DNA of 13,975 nucleotides, from assembly GCA_000438255.1 (NCBI GenBank), contig FR901859.1, positions 1 to 13,975 of the forward strand, given 5' to 3'. The notes under the pieces were generated by a model. It made no database searches and was not told the origin of the DNA. It saw only the letters and a program-made list of their open reading frames with translations. The DNA is from Clostridium sp. CAG:389. Lineage in GTDB: Bacteria > Bacillota > Clostridia > TANB77 > CAG-508. Both the position numbers and the translations under genes were made by a program. This document shows, in pieces, positions 7,362-13,897 of this stretch (within the stretch, counting starts at the first letter, position 1; the number at the start of each line of letters is the position of its first letter).

Positions 7362-8528
7362 TTATAATTCTATTTTATCTACTTTAATTTCATCTAAATT
7401 AGAATCATCAATTTTATATCCATATCCACCAACAAAATAATCATAACCATTATAGTCTTCTTTACTTTGTTTTTGTTTATCATCTACATTAAATACATAT
7501 GTACCCTCACTTTGAGTATATGTATATATTTTTCCATCAACAATATATTTTAAACTTGTACCTGTTTCATCAACTTTGCCAATTTCATTTATTTTACCAT
7601 TTTCATCAATTTCAAATAAAGTAAATTGTTGTTCTATTGAACCATCATCTAGTCTTTTTCTAGCATTTACATATGTTTTTCCAACATATGTGTCTACAAT
7701 TCCATAATATCCGATTACAACATCTTCTTTTGTTTCTAGATTAATCATGTGTTCTGATTCTTGGTCTGCATAATCAATATAAATTAAATATTTGTCATTT
7801 ACAGCTTGCACAAATTTTCTTCCTTGCACTAATTCTAATTGTTCTGTTCCATCAGTGTTTATTTGATACATTTTTCTAGTTTGTGTTGTATAATAAATTT
7901 TATCATTTTGTATAAAGAAATAATTCTTTACGCTTTCAGCTATATTTTTTATATTTGTACCATCTTTGTCAATTGAGCATAATGTACCTTGTGGATTTTG
8001 ATTTATTGTATCATATCCTATTTGTCTCACAAAATATATTTTGTTATCTGTAAGCCATAATTGTAAAGATGAATCATTATATATTTTTTGTGTATTTCCA
8101 GTTAAATCTATTTTATATATGCCTTTTCCACTTTGATATGAAGGAATTGCATATATATTTTCACCATCAAAATAAATTTTTTCTGCACCTGTTGCAAGTG
8201 TAGCAATTTTACTTGTTGTATTATTTTCTAAATTATACATATATACACTTTTATCTTTTTCTTCATAAAATACTGCTGTATTTCCTATTTTGCAGAATTT
8301 TCCACCAACTTGCATACTATTTTGTTTTTCTTCTTTTTTTAATTCTTCTGTACTTGTTGTTTGTTTTACTGTTGGTGTTACTATATTATTTTCTTGTTGA
8401 GTATTTTTTTCTGCATCATAATTAACAGTTTCTACCTTATTTGGATTAATAATAACAATTACTATCGCAATTACCATTAATATTGCAAGTATTATTCCTA
8501 ATATTATATTTCCTTTTTTATCGTCCAT
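7362..8528 (-). CDS. Membrane-anchored DUF5050-like (propeller-like) protein
   Basis: A 388-residue protein: a short charged N-terminus, one transmembrane segment (about residues 8-28), a Thr/Gln/Glu/Lys-rich stalk (about 29-72), and a long region of repeated strands likely to lie outside the membrane. The repeats resemble DUF5050/beta-propeller modules, for example IYKIDLTGNTQKIY, LCSIDKDGTNIKNI and MYQINTDGTEQLEL, each with an x-I-D/N-x-D/T-G turn. No catalytic motif or lipobox is seen, and the function is unknown; binding at the cell surface is a guess. The ATG at 8528 has AAGGAG at good spacing. It lies 46 bp after rseP and before the terminator, so it is probably the last gene of that operon. 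It is not among the usual members of this gene cluster. Confidence 0.75.
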   Translation of the reverse strand: MDDKKGNIILGIILAILMVIAIVIVIINPNKVETVNYDAEKNTQQENNIVTPTVKQTTSTEELKKEEKQNSMQVGGKFCKIGNTAVFYEEKDKSVYMYNLENNTTSKIATLATGAEKIYFDGENIYAIPSYQSGKGIYKIDLTGNTQKIYNDSSLQLWLTDNKIYFVRQIGYDTINQNPQGTLCSIDKDGTNIKNIAESVKNYFFIQNDKIYYTTQTRKMYQINTDGTEQLELVQGRKFVQAVNDKYLIYIDYADQESEHMINLETKEDVVIGYYGIVDTYVGKTYVNARKRLDDGSIEQQFTLFEIDENGKINEIGKVDETGTSLKYIVDGKIYTYTQSEGTYVFNVDDKQKQSKEDYNGYDYFVGGYGYKIDDSNLDEIKVDKIEL

Positions 8529-8574
8529 CTTTTTTCTCCTTTTGAAACAAATTTACAATGTCTCGCTTTTTTAT

Positions 8575-9663
8575 TTAAAATATTCTTAAAATATCATTAT
8601 AAGTTATATATAGTGATAATGCTATTAAAATTGAAAATCCTATTAATTGTATGTTTATTTCTGTTCTTTCATTTAATGGTTTTCTTCTGATTGCTTCTAT
8701 TATTAGTAGCAATATTTTTCCACCATCTAATGCTGGTATTGGTAACAAGTTCGTTACTCCCAAAGATAAAGAAATTAATGCTAACATATATACAAATTCT
8801 TTAATTCCATTTGTTTTTGCAACTACTTCTGATATTCCAACAGGTCCCATCATTTGGTCTACACTTACTCCTCCTGTAAATATCATTTTTATATTATCCA
8901 AAATTGAAAACATAAATTGTTTTGTTTCTATTCCACCATATATCAAATGGTTTAGTAAATTATCCTCAGCTTGTTTTAGATTTACTCCCAAATAATATGA
9001 TGAAATATAATCTGGTGTTAATTCAACTGAAATTTCCTGTCCTTTTCTTTCTACTGTTATAAGTAATGTATTAACACCTTTTTCTTGGATTAATTCAACT
9101 ATTTTGTTGTAATCTCCATTTATTTCTTGGTTGTTTACTTTTATAATTTTATCATTTGTTTTTAATCCATATTTTTCAGCACTGCTTCCTTTTTCTATTG
9201 ATATTATTTTGCAGTTTTCATCCAAGTAAATTCCTGTATTTTTACTTTTTATTTCTGTTGGTTTTATTTTTACTTCTTGTATTGAATTATTTCTTTCTAT
9301 TTTTAGAGTAATTTCTTCTCCATTATAATTTTGCGTTGATTTGTTTTTATTTTCTGAATTGTTTGTGCCTGTTGCTATATTCATTGCACTATTTAAATCA
9401 TATTTATTTTTTATTTTTTTGCCATTTAATTCAACTATTTTATCATTTTGTTGTAATCCTGTTTCTTGTGCAGCATATCCATCTAGTACTGTACTTATTT
9501 CATTTGTTACATATGTTGCTCCTGTTGACATCAAAATAAAATATACTAGTAATCCAAATATGATATTTACTGTTGCTCCTGCTATAACTATTGCTATTCT
9601 TTTGGGGATACTTGCTTTTGAAAAAGATCCTTCATTTTCTGACCTTTCTTCTTCACCTTCCAT
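8575..9663 (-). CDS. rseP: RseP site-2 protease, C-terminal part (frameshifted gene)
   Basis: These 362 residues are the larger part of an RseP/RasP-family zinc intramembrane protease. Visible are transmembrane segments near 21-45, 290-310 and 335-360, two PDZ-like domains (about 53-136 and 146-218; note GLQQNDKIVELNGKKI and GLKTNDKIIKVNNQEI), and the metal-binding NLLPIPALDGG with Asp313. The HExxH half is in the preceding fragment (9653-9871), in another frame. Reading through one extra base at 9679 joins them into a normal protein of about 431 residues. The family cleaves membrane-spanning anti-sigma factors or signal-peptide remnants. The ATG at 9663 is probably an internal Met (the family has IPLGG...MEGEEE here), not a natural start, though GGTGG about 10 bases upstream could allow some initiation. 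Without the HExxH helix this piece alone would not be an active protease. Confidence 0.88.
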   Translation of the reverse strand: MEGEEERSENEGSFSKASIPKRIAIVIAGATVNIIFGLLVYFILMSTGATYVTNEISTVLDGYAAQETGLQQNDKIVELNGKKIKNKYDLNSAMNIATGTNNSENKNKSTQNYNGEEITLKIERNNSIQEVKIKPTEIKSKNTGIYLDENCKIISIEKGSSAEKYGLKTNDKIIKVNNQEINGDYNKIVELIQEKGVNTLLITVERKGQEISVELTPDYISSYYLGVNLKQAEDNLLNHLIYGGIETKQFMFSILDNIKMIFTGGVSVDQMMGPVGISEVVAKTNGIKEFVYMLALISLSLGVTNLLPIPALDGGKILLLIIEAIRRKPLNERTEINIQLIGFSILIALSLYITYNDILRIF

Positions 9664-9871
9664 ACTGCAAAATCCACCGTAATGGTATCAATCTAAGTGC
9701 GTATTTAGTTTCTTTTCCTTGTTTTTTCCATATCGTTGGTCCAAATCCTATTGCAAATTCATTTACTTTTACTTTACATATTTTGGCTACTGTTAAGTGT
9801 CCTGCTTCATGTATTAATATAAGAAATCCAAGTAAAAATATTATTTTTAAGGCTGATATTATAATTGTCAA
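9653..9871 (-). CDS. rseP: RseP site-2 protease, N-terminal part with HEAGH (frameshifted gene)
   Basis: A 72-residue fragment with the first transmembrane helix of an M50 site-2 protease and the zinc motif HEAGH (His21, Glu22, His25), followed by the conserved region FAIGFGPTIWKK and ALRLIPL. After Leu64 the frame leaves the family pattern (RWILQYGR, stop), whereas skipping one base gives GGFCS-MEGEEE, the expected continuation. The start is a TTG at 9871 with a strong AAGGAGG site 7 bases upstream; the protein aligns from its first helix, so this start is convincing. It overlaps the C-terminal fragment by 11 bp and lies 33 bp after cdsA. A real frameshift mutation or a sequencing/assembly error would look the same from one sequence. 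Confidence 0.85.
   Translation of the reverse strand: MTIIISALKIIFLLGFLILIHEAGHLTVAKICKVKVNEFAIGFGPTIWKKQGKETKYALRLIPLRWILQYGR
9676..9682 (-). other. Frameshift site within rseP
   Basis: On the minus strand the bases read TTA-C-GGT, and removing the C (plus-strand G9679) restores a continuous family-like sequence Pro-Leu-Gly-Gly-Phe. With the C in place a CGG arginine codon, probably rare in such A/T-rich DNA, follows TTA, and the frame ends 24 bases later. The site is not a homopolymer, so a simple run-length error is less likely. It does not resemble a known programmed slippery sequence. Confidence 0.8.
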
Positions 9872-9904
9872 ATTTACTCCTCCTTAAAATCTATTCATTT
9901 TTTA

Positions 9905-10708
9905 TTAAATCATTGTGAATAACATATATGCAAATGGTGCTATAAATAATACACTATCTATTCTATCTAGCATTCCACCATGTCCTGGTAATAAATTACT
10001 GTAATCTTTTATATCAACATACCTTTTTATACATGATGCTGAAAAGTCTCCTAATTGTCCTATTAAACTTAGTACAATTCCTAATATTCCAACTATAATA
10101 TATGAGTATTCAAATGAAAATCCTTTGTTTAATATTATTGTGTATATTAAGGCTAATATTGTTGCTCCTATTGTTCCTGCTATACATCCCTCTATTGATT
10201 TTTTAGGACTTACTTTGCTAAATTTGTGTTTTCCAAATCTTTTTCCTATACAATATGCGAATATATCTGTTCCCCATGATGCTATGAATATGTATCCTAA
10301 TAGTATTTTTCCATTTTGCATTTTGTCTATCATTGTTAAGAACATCAAAAATGTTGGAATATAACATATTCCTAAAAGTGTGTAGGCCATATCTTTAAAT
10401 GTTGTTTTCATATCTGTTGCGATTACTTGTGAAAACAATATTAATAATACAAATGGTATTGAATACATTAGAATTTTAGGTAATTCTTGATTTGATATAA
10501 AACTTGGAATTGATACTACTGCACAGCTTAAATATGCTACCCATTTTACTGGTTTGCATACTTTTGATATTGCTCCTAAGTATTCGTGCATTCCTACTAT
10601 TGCTATAAGTGTAAATAATAGTCCTGTTATTATATTATATGGTATTAATAATATTACTATTAAAACTAGCCCTACTATAAATCCTGATGTTATTCTTTTA
10701 AAATCCAT
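9905..10708 (-). CDS. cdsA: Phosphatidate cytidylyltransferase (CDP-diglyceride synthase)
   Basis: Makes CDP-diacylglycerol from phosphatidic acid and CTP, the branch point to phosphatidylglycerol and cardiolipin. The 267-residue protein is almost wholly membrane-spanning, with about eight hydrophobic stretches. The family signature is near the C-terminus: SASCIKRYVDIKDY then LLPGHGGMLDRIDS (about 223-252), with KD and D-R-x-D in place. SWGTDIFAYCIGKRFGKHK (about 144-162) is also typical. Length matches Bacillus CdsA (about 269). I chose the ATG at 10708 because AAAGGA lies 8 bases upstream and family proteins begin about here. An in-frame ATG at 10738 adds MSGARERTKN, which is just translation of the repeat element shared with the frr leader. 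It follows uppS by 62 bp and precedes rseP by 33 bp. Confidence 0.93.
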   Translation of the reverse strand: MDFKRITSGFIVGLVLIVILLIPYNIITGLLFTLIAIVGMHEYLGAISKVCKPVKWVAYLSCAVVSIPSFISNQELPKILMYSIPFVLLILFSQVIATDMKTTFKDMAYTLLGICYIPTFLMFLTMIDKMQNGKILLGYIFIASWGTDIFAYCIGKRFGKHKFSKVSPKKSIEGCIAGTIGATILALIYTIILNKGFSFEYSYIIVGILGIVLSLIGQLGDFSASCIKRYVDIKDYSNLLPGHGGMLDRIDSVLFIAPFAYMLFTMI

Positions 10709-10715
10709 ATTTTTT

Positions 10716-10748
10716 GTCCTTTCTCTCGCTCCGCTCATTCATCAAAAT
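10716..10748 (-). repeat. GAGCGGAGCGA leader element before cdsA
   Basis: On the minus strand this reads ATTTTGATGAATGAGCGGAG, then CGAGAGAAAGGAC. It closely matches the element before frr (13021-13056): both have ATTTTG, ATGA, ATGAGCGRAGCGARAG and an AAGGA ribosome binding site at the end. It sits directly upstream of the cdsA start and supplies its Shine-Dalgarno sequence. Confidence 0.65.
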
Positions 10749-10770
10749 ATCTTCTTTTAGCTTCGCGCAT

Positions 10771-11478
10771 TTATTTTGCTCCAAATTTTCTGTTTCTACT
10801 TTTATATACTTCAATTGCGTCATCTAGGTCTTTTTCATTAAAATCTGGCCAATTTTTATCTACAAATAAAAACTCTGTATATGCTAATTGCCATGGTAAA
10901 AAGTTACTTAAACGTAATTCTCCACTTGTTCTTATTAGCAAATCTGGATCTGGTTGTTCTGCTGTATATAAATTATCTGATATCATTTGCTCTGTTATAT
11001 CTTCAATATTTATTTCTTTATTTTGAATTTTTTCAGCAATATGCTTTACAGCATTTGTTATCTCATCTCTTCCACCATAGTTTAATGCTATATTAAATGT
11101 TATTCCTGTATTATCTTTTGTTCTCTCCATACATTTTTCTATGCTTTTTTGCATTTTTTCTGATAATCCTTGTCTATTTCCAATTATTTTTACTTTAATA
11201 TTTTCTGAGTCTGCTCTTTTACTATAATCATCTAAATAACTTTGGAATAAGTTCATTAATGCTATTACTTCTTCTGTTGTTCTTTTCCAATTCTCTGTTG
11301 AAAATGCATATACTGTTATATATTTTATTCCTATTTTATTCGCATATCTAACTATTTTTTCTAGTGTTTTTGCTCCTTCTTTATGTCCAAAACTTACTGG
11401 CATATTCTTACTTTTAGCCCATCTTCTGTTTCCATCCATTATAATTGCTATATGTTTTGGCAAATTTTCTTCTTCCAT
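10771..11478 (-). CDS. uppS: Undecaprenyl diphosphate synthase (cis-prenyltransferase)
   Basis: Adds eight isopentenyl units in cis to farnesyl diphosphate to give the C55 lipid that carries peptidoglycan and other wall precursors. The 235-residue protein has all family landmarks: HIAIIMDGNRRWA with catalytic Asp15, YAFSTENWKR (57-66), the NYGGRDEI region (133-140), and the diphosphate-binding C-terminal part LLIRTSGELRLSNFLPWQ (180-197). It is slightly shorter than the Bacillus enzyme, mainly at the N-terminus. The ATG at 11478 has AGGGGGAA upstream, a strong site. It follows the prenyl synthase gene by 67 bp; that enzyme would supply its primer. The gap holds only an A/T-only inverted repeat (AATTTAA/TTAAATT, 11504-11522) and no convincing promoter. 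Cytoplasmic, acting at the membrane face. Confidence 0.96.
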   Translation of the reverse strand: MEEENLPKHIAIIMDGNRRWAKSKNMPVSFGHKEGAKTLEKIVRYANKIGIKYITVYAFSTENWKRTTEEVIALMNLFQSYLDDYSKRADSENIKVKIIGNRQGLSEKMQKSIEKCMERTKDNTGITFNIALNYGGRDEITNAVKHIAEKIQNKEINIEDITEQMISDNLYTAEQPDPDLLIRTSGELRLSNFLPWQLAYTEFLFVDKNWPDFNEKDLDDAIEVYKSRNRKFGAK

Positions 11479-11545
11479 TTTGTTCCCCCTACAATTTGTA
11501 AAAAATTTAACAGATTTAAATTATATTTTGTCTGCCTAAGATATT

Positions 11546-12445
11546 TTATTTATTTCTATTTTTAATATATGATGCAAGTTGTTTTAAAAATTCTGATTTT
11601 TCTCCATAATCATTTAATTGTTGAATAGCATTTTCTGTTATTTTATCTAATTCTTTTTTTGCTCCATCTAGTCCATAATATGATACATATGTGCATTTAC
11701 CCATTTCTTTATCATTTCCTACTGGTTTACCTGTTACTTCTGGGTCACCTTCTTCTGATAAAATATCATCTTTTATTTGAAATGCTAACCCAATATTCTC
11801 TGCATATATCGTTAGTTTTTCTATGTCTTTTTCTGATGCACCTGCTAAAATTGCACCCATTCTTACACATAGTTTCAACAATGCACCTGTTTTATTTATA
11901 TGTATATATTCCAACATCTCTTTTGAAATTTGTTTTCCTTCTAATTCTGTATCTAAATATTCACCTGCAATCATTCTATCAACTGCTTTTGTGAATTCAT
12001 TAAATGCTCTTACTTTACTATGAAAATTCTCTTTATATTGATTTTCTTCTGAATACAATATTTCTTCACTTAATACCATATAAGCCTGATTTAATAATCC
12101 ATCTCCTGCAAGTAATGCTGTTGGATGATTATATTGTTTATGATTTGTTGGTTTTCCATGTCTAAAATCATCATTATCTACTTCTGGTAAATCATCATGT
12201 ATTAATGAAAAATTATGTATCATTTCTATTGCAACTGCAAATGGCATTGCTTCTTCAAAATCATCTCTAAATAATTCATATGTTGCAAGTACTAATATTG
12301 GTCTTAATCTTTTTCCACCAGCCATTAAACTATATTCCATTGAATTATTTAATATTTTTTCTGGGCATTCATCTTTTCTCAAATATTTTTCTAGTTCTTC
12401 ATTTACTATATATTGATACTTTTTTAGATTTTGTTTAAATTCCAT
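11546..12445 (-). CDS. ispA: Farnesyl diphosphate-type polyprenyl synthase
   Basis: A trans-prenyl chain synthase joining dimethylallyl or geranyl diphosphate with isopentenyl diphosphate, most likely to farnesyl diphosphate. At 299 residues it matches Bacillus IspA in size. Seen: GGKRLRP (43-49), the first Asp-rich motif DDLPEVD (84-90) followed by NDDFRHGKPT, the KTGALL region (185-190), and the second Asp-rich region FQIKDDILS (222-230). The last usually reads DDxxD; here the fifth position is Ser230, an oddity that may be tolerated because EEGD follows. An aromatic residue, Phe79, lies five before the first motif, which in this family tends to limit chain length. The ATG at 12445 has AGGAAGGA upstream, 18 bp after frr. 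The location between frr and uppS is unusual but functionally neat, as its product primes UppS. A geranylgeranyl product cannot be excluded. Confidence 0.88.
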   Translation of the reverse strand: MEFKQNLKKYQYIVNEELEKYLRKDECPEKILNNSMEYSLMAGGKRLRPILVLATYELFRDDFEEAMPFAVAIEMIHNFSLIHDDLPEVDNDDFRHGKPTNHKQYNHPTALLAGDGLLNQAYMVLSEEILYSEENQYKENFHSKVRAFNEFTKAVDRMIAGEYLDTELEGKQISKEMLEYIHINKTGALLKLCVRMGAILAGASEKDIEKLTIYAENIGLAFQIKDDILSEEGDPEVTGKPVGNDKEMGKCTYVSYYGLDGAKKELDKITENAIQQLNDYGEKSEFLKQLASYIKNRNK

Positions 12446-12463
12446 TTTCCTTATCCTTCCTGT

Positions 12464-13012
12464 TTAAACAGACATTACTTCTTTTTCTTTGTTTGCTAAT
12501 ATTTTATCAATTTCTTCTATACTATTGTCTGTTAATTTTTGGATATCATTTTCTGCTTGTTTTAATTCATCTTCTGTCATATTTCCTTCTTTTTGTTCTG
12601 CTTTTGCTGTTTCAATTCCATCTCTTCTTACAGATCTTACAGCAACTTTTGCTTCTTCTGCCATTTTTTTAATGTCTTTTACTAGGTCTTTTCTTCTTTC
12701 TTCTGTTAATTCTGGGAATGCAAGTCTTATTACTTTTCCATCATTGTTTGGATTTATTCCAATGTCTGATGCTAATATTGCTTTTTCTATTTCTTTTAAT
12801 ACACTCATGTCCCATGGTTGTATTACTATTAGTCTTGCTTCTGGAACTGATATTCCTGCTACTTGGCTTATTGGTGTTGCTGTTCCATAATAGTCAATTC
12901 TTATTTTATTTAGTATTGCAGGGTTTGCTCTTCCTGCTCTAACTTCTGATAATTTTTCACTGTATACATTTATACATTTTTCCATTTTTTCTTTAATATT
13001 TGTATAATCCAT
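12464..13012 (-). CDS. frr: Ribosome recycling factor
   Basis: With EF-G this protein splits post-termination ribosomes so they can start again; it is cytoplasmic and normally essential. The 182-residue length is standard (about 185). Seen: VRAGRANPAIL (24-34) of the three-helix bundle, the domain 2 strands YYGTATPISQVAGISVPEAR (41-60), QPWDMSVLKEIEKAI, GINPNNDGKVIRLAFP and ELTEERRK (101-108), and the basic VRSVRRDG segment (125-132). Nothing is missing. The ATG at 13012 is preceded by GAAAGGAAG, which is the end of the GAGCGAAGCGA leader element. It lies 157 bp after pyrH across a gap that holds a tandem duplication, and 18 bp before the prenyl synthase gene. Confidence 0.97.
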   Translation of the reverse strand: MDYTNIKEKMEKCINVYSEKLSEVRAGRANPAILNKIRIDYYGTATPISQVAGISVPEARLIVIQPWDMSVLKEIEKAILASDIGINPNNDGKVIRLAFPELTEERRKDLVKDIKKMAEEAKVAVRSVRRDGIETAKAEQKEGNMTEDELKQAENDIQKLTDNSIEEIDKILANKEKEVMSV

Positions 13013-13020
13013 AATTTTTT

Positions 13021-13056
13021 CTTCCTTTCGCTTCGCTCATCGTCATTCAAAATTTT
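13021..13056 (-). repeat. GAGCGAAGCGA leader element before frr
   Basis: On the minus strand it reads AAAATTTTGAATGACGATGA, then GCGAAGCGAAAGGAAG. It ends in the frr Shine-Dalgarno sequence, directly upstream of the start. It is homologous to the element before cdsA (10716-10748) and more distantly to the one before polC (7191-7215). It overlaps the left part of the tandem repeat at 13036-13127. Confidence 0.65.
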
Positions 13057-13127
13057 TTCAAAATTTTGCCTGCCAAATCTTGGGTTATCCACTCATCGTC
13101 ATCCAAAGTTTTGTCTGCCAAATCATG
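13036..13127. repeat. Imperfect tandem duplication between pyrH and frr
   Basis: Two direct copies lie in the pyrH-frr gap, 13036-13081 and 13092-13127 on the plus strand. Both begin CTCATCGTCAT and end CTGCCAAATC plus a few bases. The left copy has an extra 11 bases that form a perfect 9-bp hairpin, CAAAATTTT/AAAATTTTG (13048-13068, loop TTC). Neither copy encodes a plausible protein. The hairpin lacks the G/C core of a strong terminator, so frr is probably still co-transcribed with pyrH. Confidence 0.7.
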
Positions 13128-13146
13128 AGCTATTTTAATTTTTTTA

Positions 13147-13854
13147 CTATTTTACTAGTGTTCCTATATGTTCTCCTTTAACTGCTCTTACTATGTTTTC
13201 TGGATCTGCTATTCCGAATACTAGTAATGGTATATTATTATCTCTACATAGTGCAGTTGCTGTTGAGTCCATAACTTTTAAATCTTTTTCTAATACTTCT
13301 AAATATGATATTTTATCAAATTTTTCTGCTGTTGGGTCTAATTTAGGGTCTGCTGAGTATACTGCATCTATTGCTTTTCCTAGTAATATGATATCTGCAT
13401 TAATTTCTGTTGCTCTTAATACTGCTGCTGTGTCTGTTGTGAAATATGGATGACCTGTTCCACATGAGAATATTACTACTCTTCCTCTTCCTAAATGTTT
13501 TTCTGCTTTTCTAATAATAAATGGTTCTGCTATTTCTCTCATTTCAATTGCTGTTTGTACTCTTGAATGTACTCCTCTTGCTTCTAATGCATCTTGTAAT
13601 GCTAATCCATTCATTGCTGTTGCTAGCATTCCCATGTAGTCTGCTGTTGCTCTTTCCATTTGGTGTCCATTTCTTCCTCTCCAGAAGTTTCCTCCTCCTA
13701 CTACTATTCCTACTTCTACTCCCATTTCTGTTATTTCTTTTATTTTATCACATATTTTTCCGACTACTTCTACATTAACTCCTGTTTTTTGTTCTCCTGC
13801 TAATGCTTCTCCACTTAATTTTAAAAGTACTCTTTTGTATTTTGCTTCTGACAC
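13147..13854 (-). CDS. pyrH: UMP kinase
   Basis: Phosphorylates UMP to UDP with ATP, the step that feeds RNA, DNA and sugar-nucleotide synthesis. The bacterial enzyme is a hexamer of the amino-acid-kinase fold, typically GTP-activated and UTP-inhibited. Seen from the chosen start: KLSGEALAG (12-20), VGGGNFWRGRNG (52-63), DYMGMLATAMNGLALQ (72-87), CGTGHPYFTTDTAA (131-144), and LLGKAIDAVYSADPK (157-171) for nucleotide binding. Length is 235 residues, matching the family. I chose the GTG at 13854 (protein MSEAKYKRVLLK) because AAGGAG lies 10 bases upstream and family members begin here. A TTG at 13884 would put the ribosome binding site inside the gene. It is the first gene of the unit in this window; tsf and rpsB, its usual upstream neighbours, would lie outside to the right. 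Confidence 0.96.
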   Translation of the reverse strand: MSEAKYKRVLLKLSGEALAGEQKTGVNVEVVGKICDKIKEITEMGVEVGIVVGGGNFWRGRNGHQMERATADYMGMLATAMNGLALQDALEARGVHSRVQTAIEMREIAEPFIIRKAEKHLGRGRVVIFSCGTGHPYFTTDTAAVLRATEINADIILLGKAIDAVYSADPKLDPTAEKFDKISYLEVLEKDLKVMDSTATALCRDNNIPLLVFGIADPENIVRAVKGEHIGTLVK

Positions 13855-13888
13855 TTTATTCACTCTCCTTAATTTTTTATTCAAACGT

Positions 13889-13897
13889 ATTCTATCA
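13889..13897 (-). promoter_or_regulatory. Possible extended -10 promoter for pyrH
   Basis: On the minus strand TGA precedes TAGAAT (-10 at 13889-13894), an extended -10 arrangement. The -35 region at a 17-base spacing reads only TATTCA, a weak match. The predicted start near 13882 leaves a leader of about 28 nt with the AAGGAG site. Read-through from an upstream tsf-type gene outside the window is the alternative. Confidence 0.35.

Noticed and set aside
9676..9682. Programmed frameshift in rseP
   Set aside because: No known slippery heptamer, internal stop-driven +1 signal or downstream structure is visible; a simple indel explains the data better.
10709..10738. Longer cdsA start at an ATG (10738)
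   Set aside because: The added residues MSGARERTKN come from the repeated leader element and no ribosome binding site precedes them; the ATG at 10708 has AAAGGA at normal spacing.
13085..13093. TTATCCACT as a further DnaA box
   Set aside because: Single isolated one-mismatch site inside the tandem repeat; no cluster around it.
13855..13884. Longer pyrH start at a TTG (13884)
   Set aside because: It would translate the AAGGAG ribosome binding site; the GTG at 13854 fits the family N-terminus.
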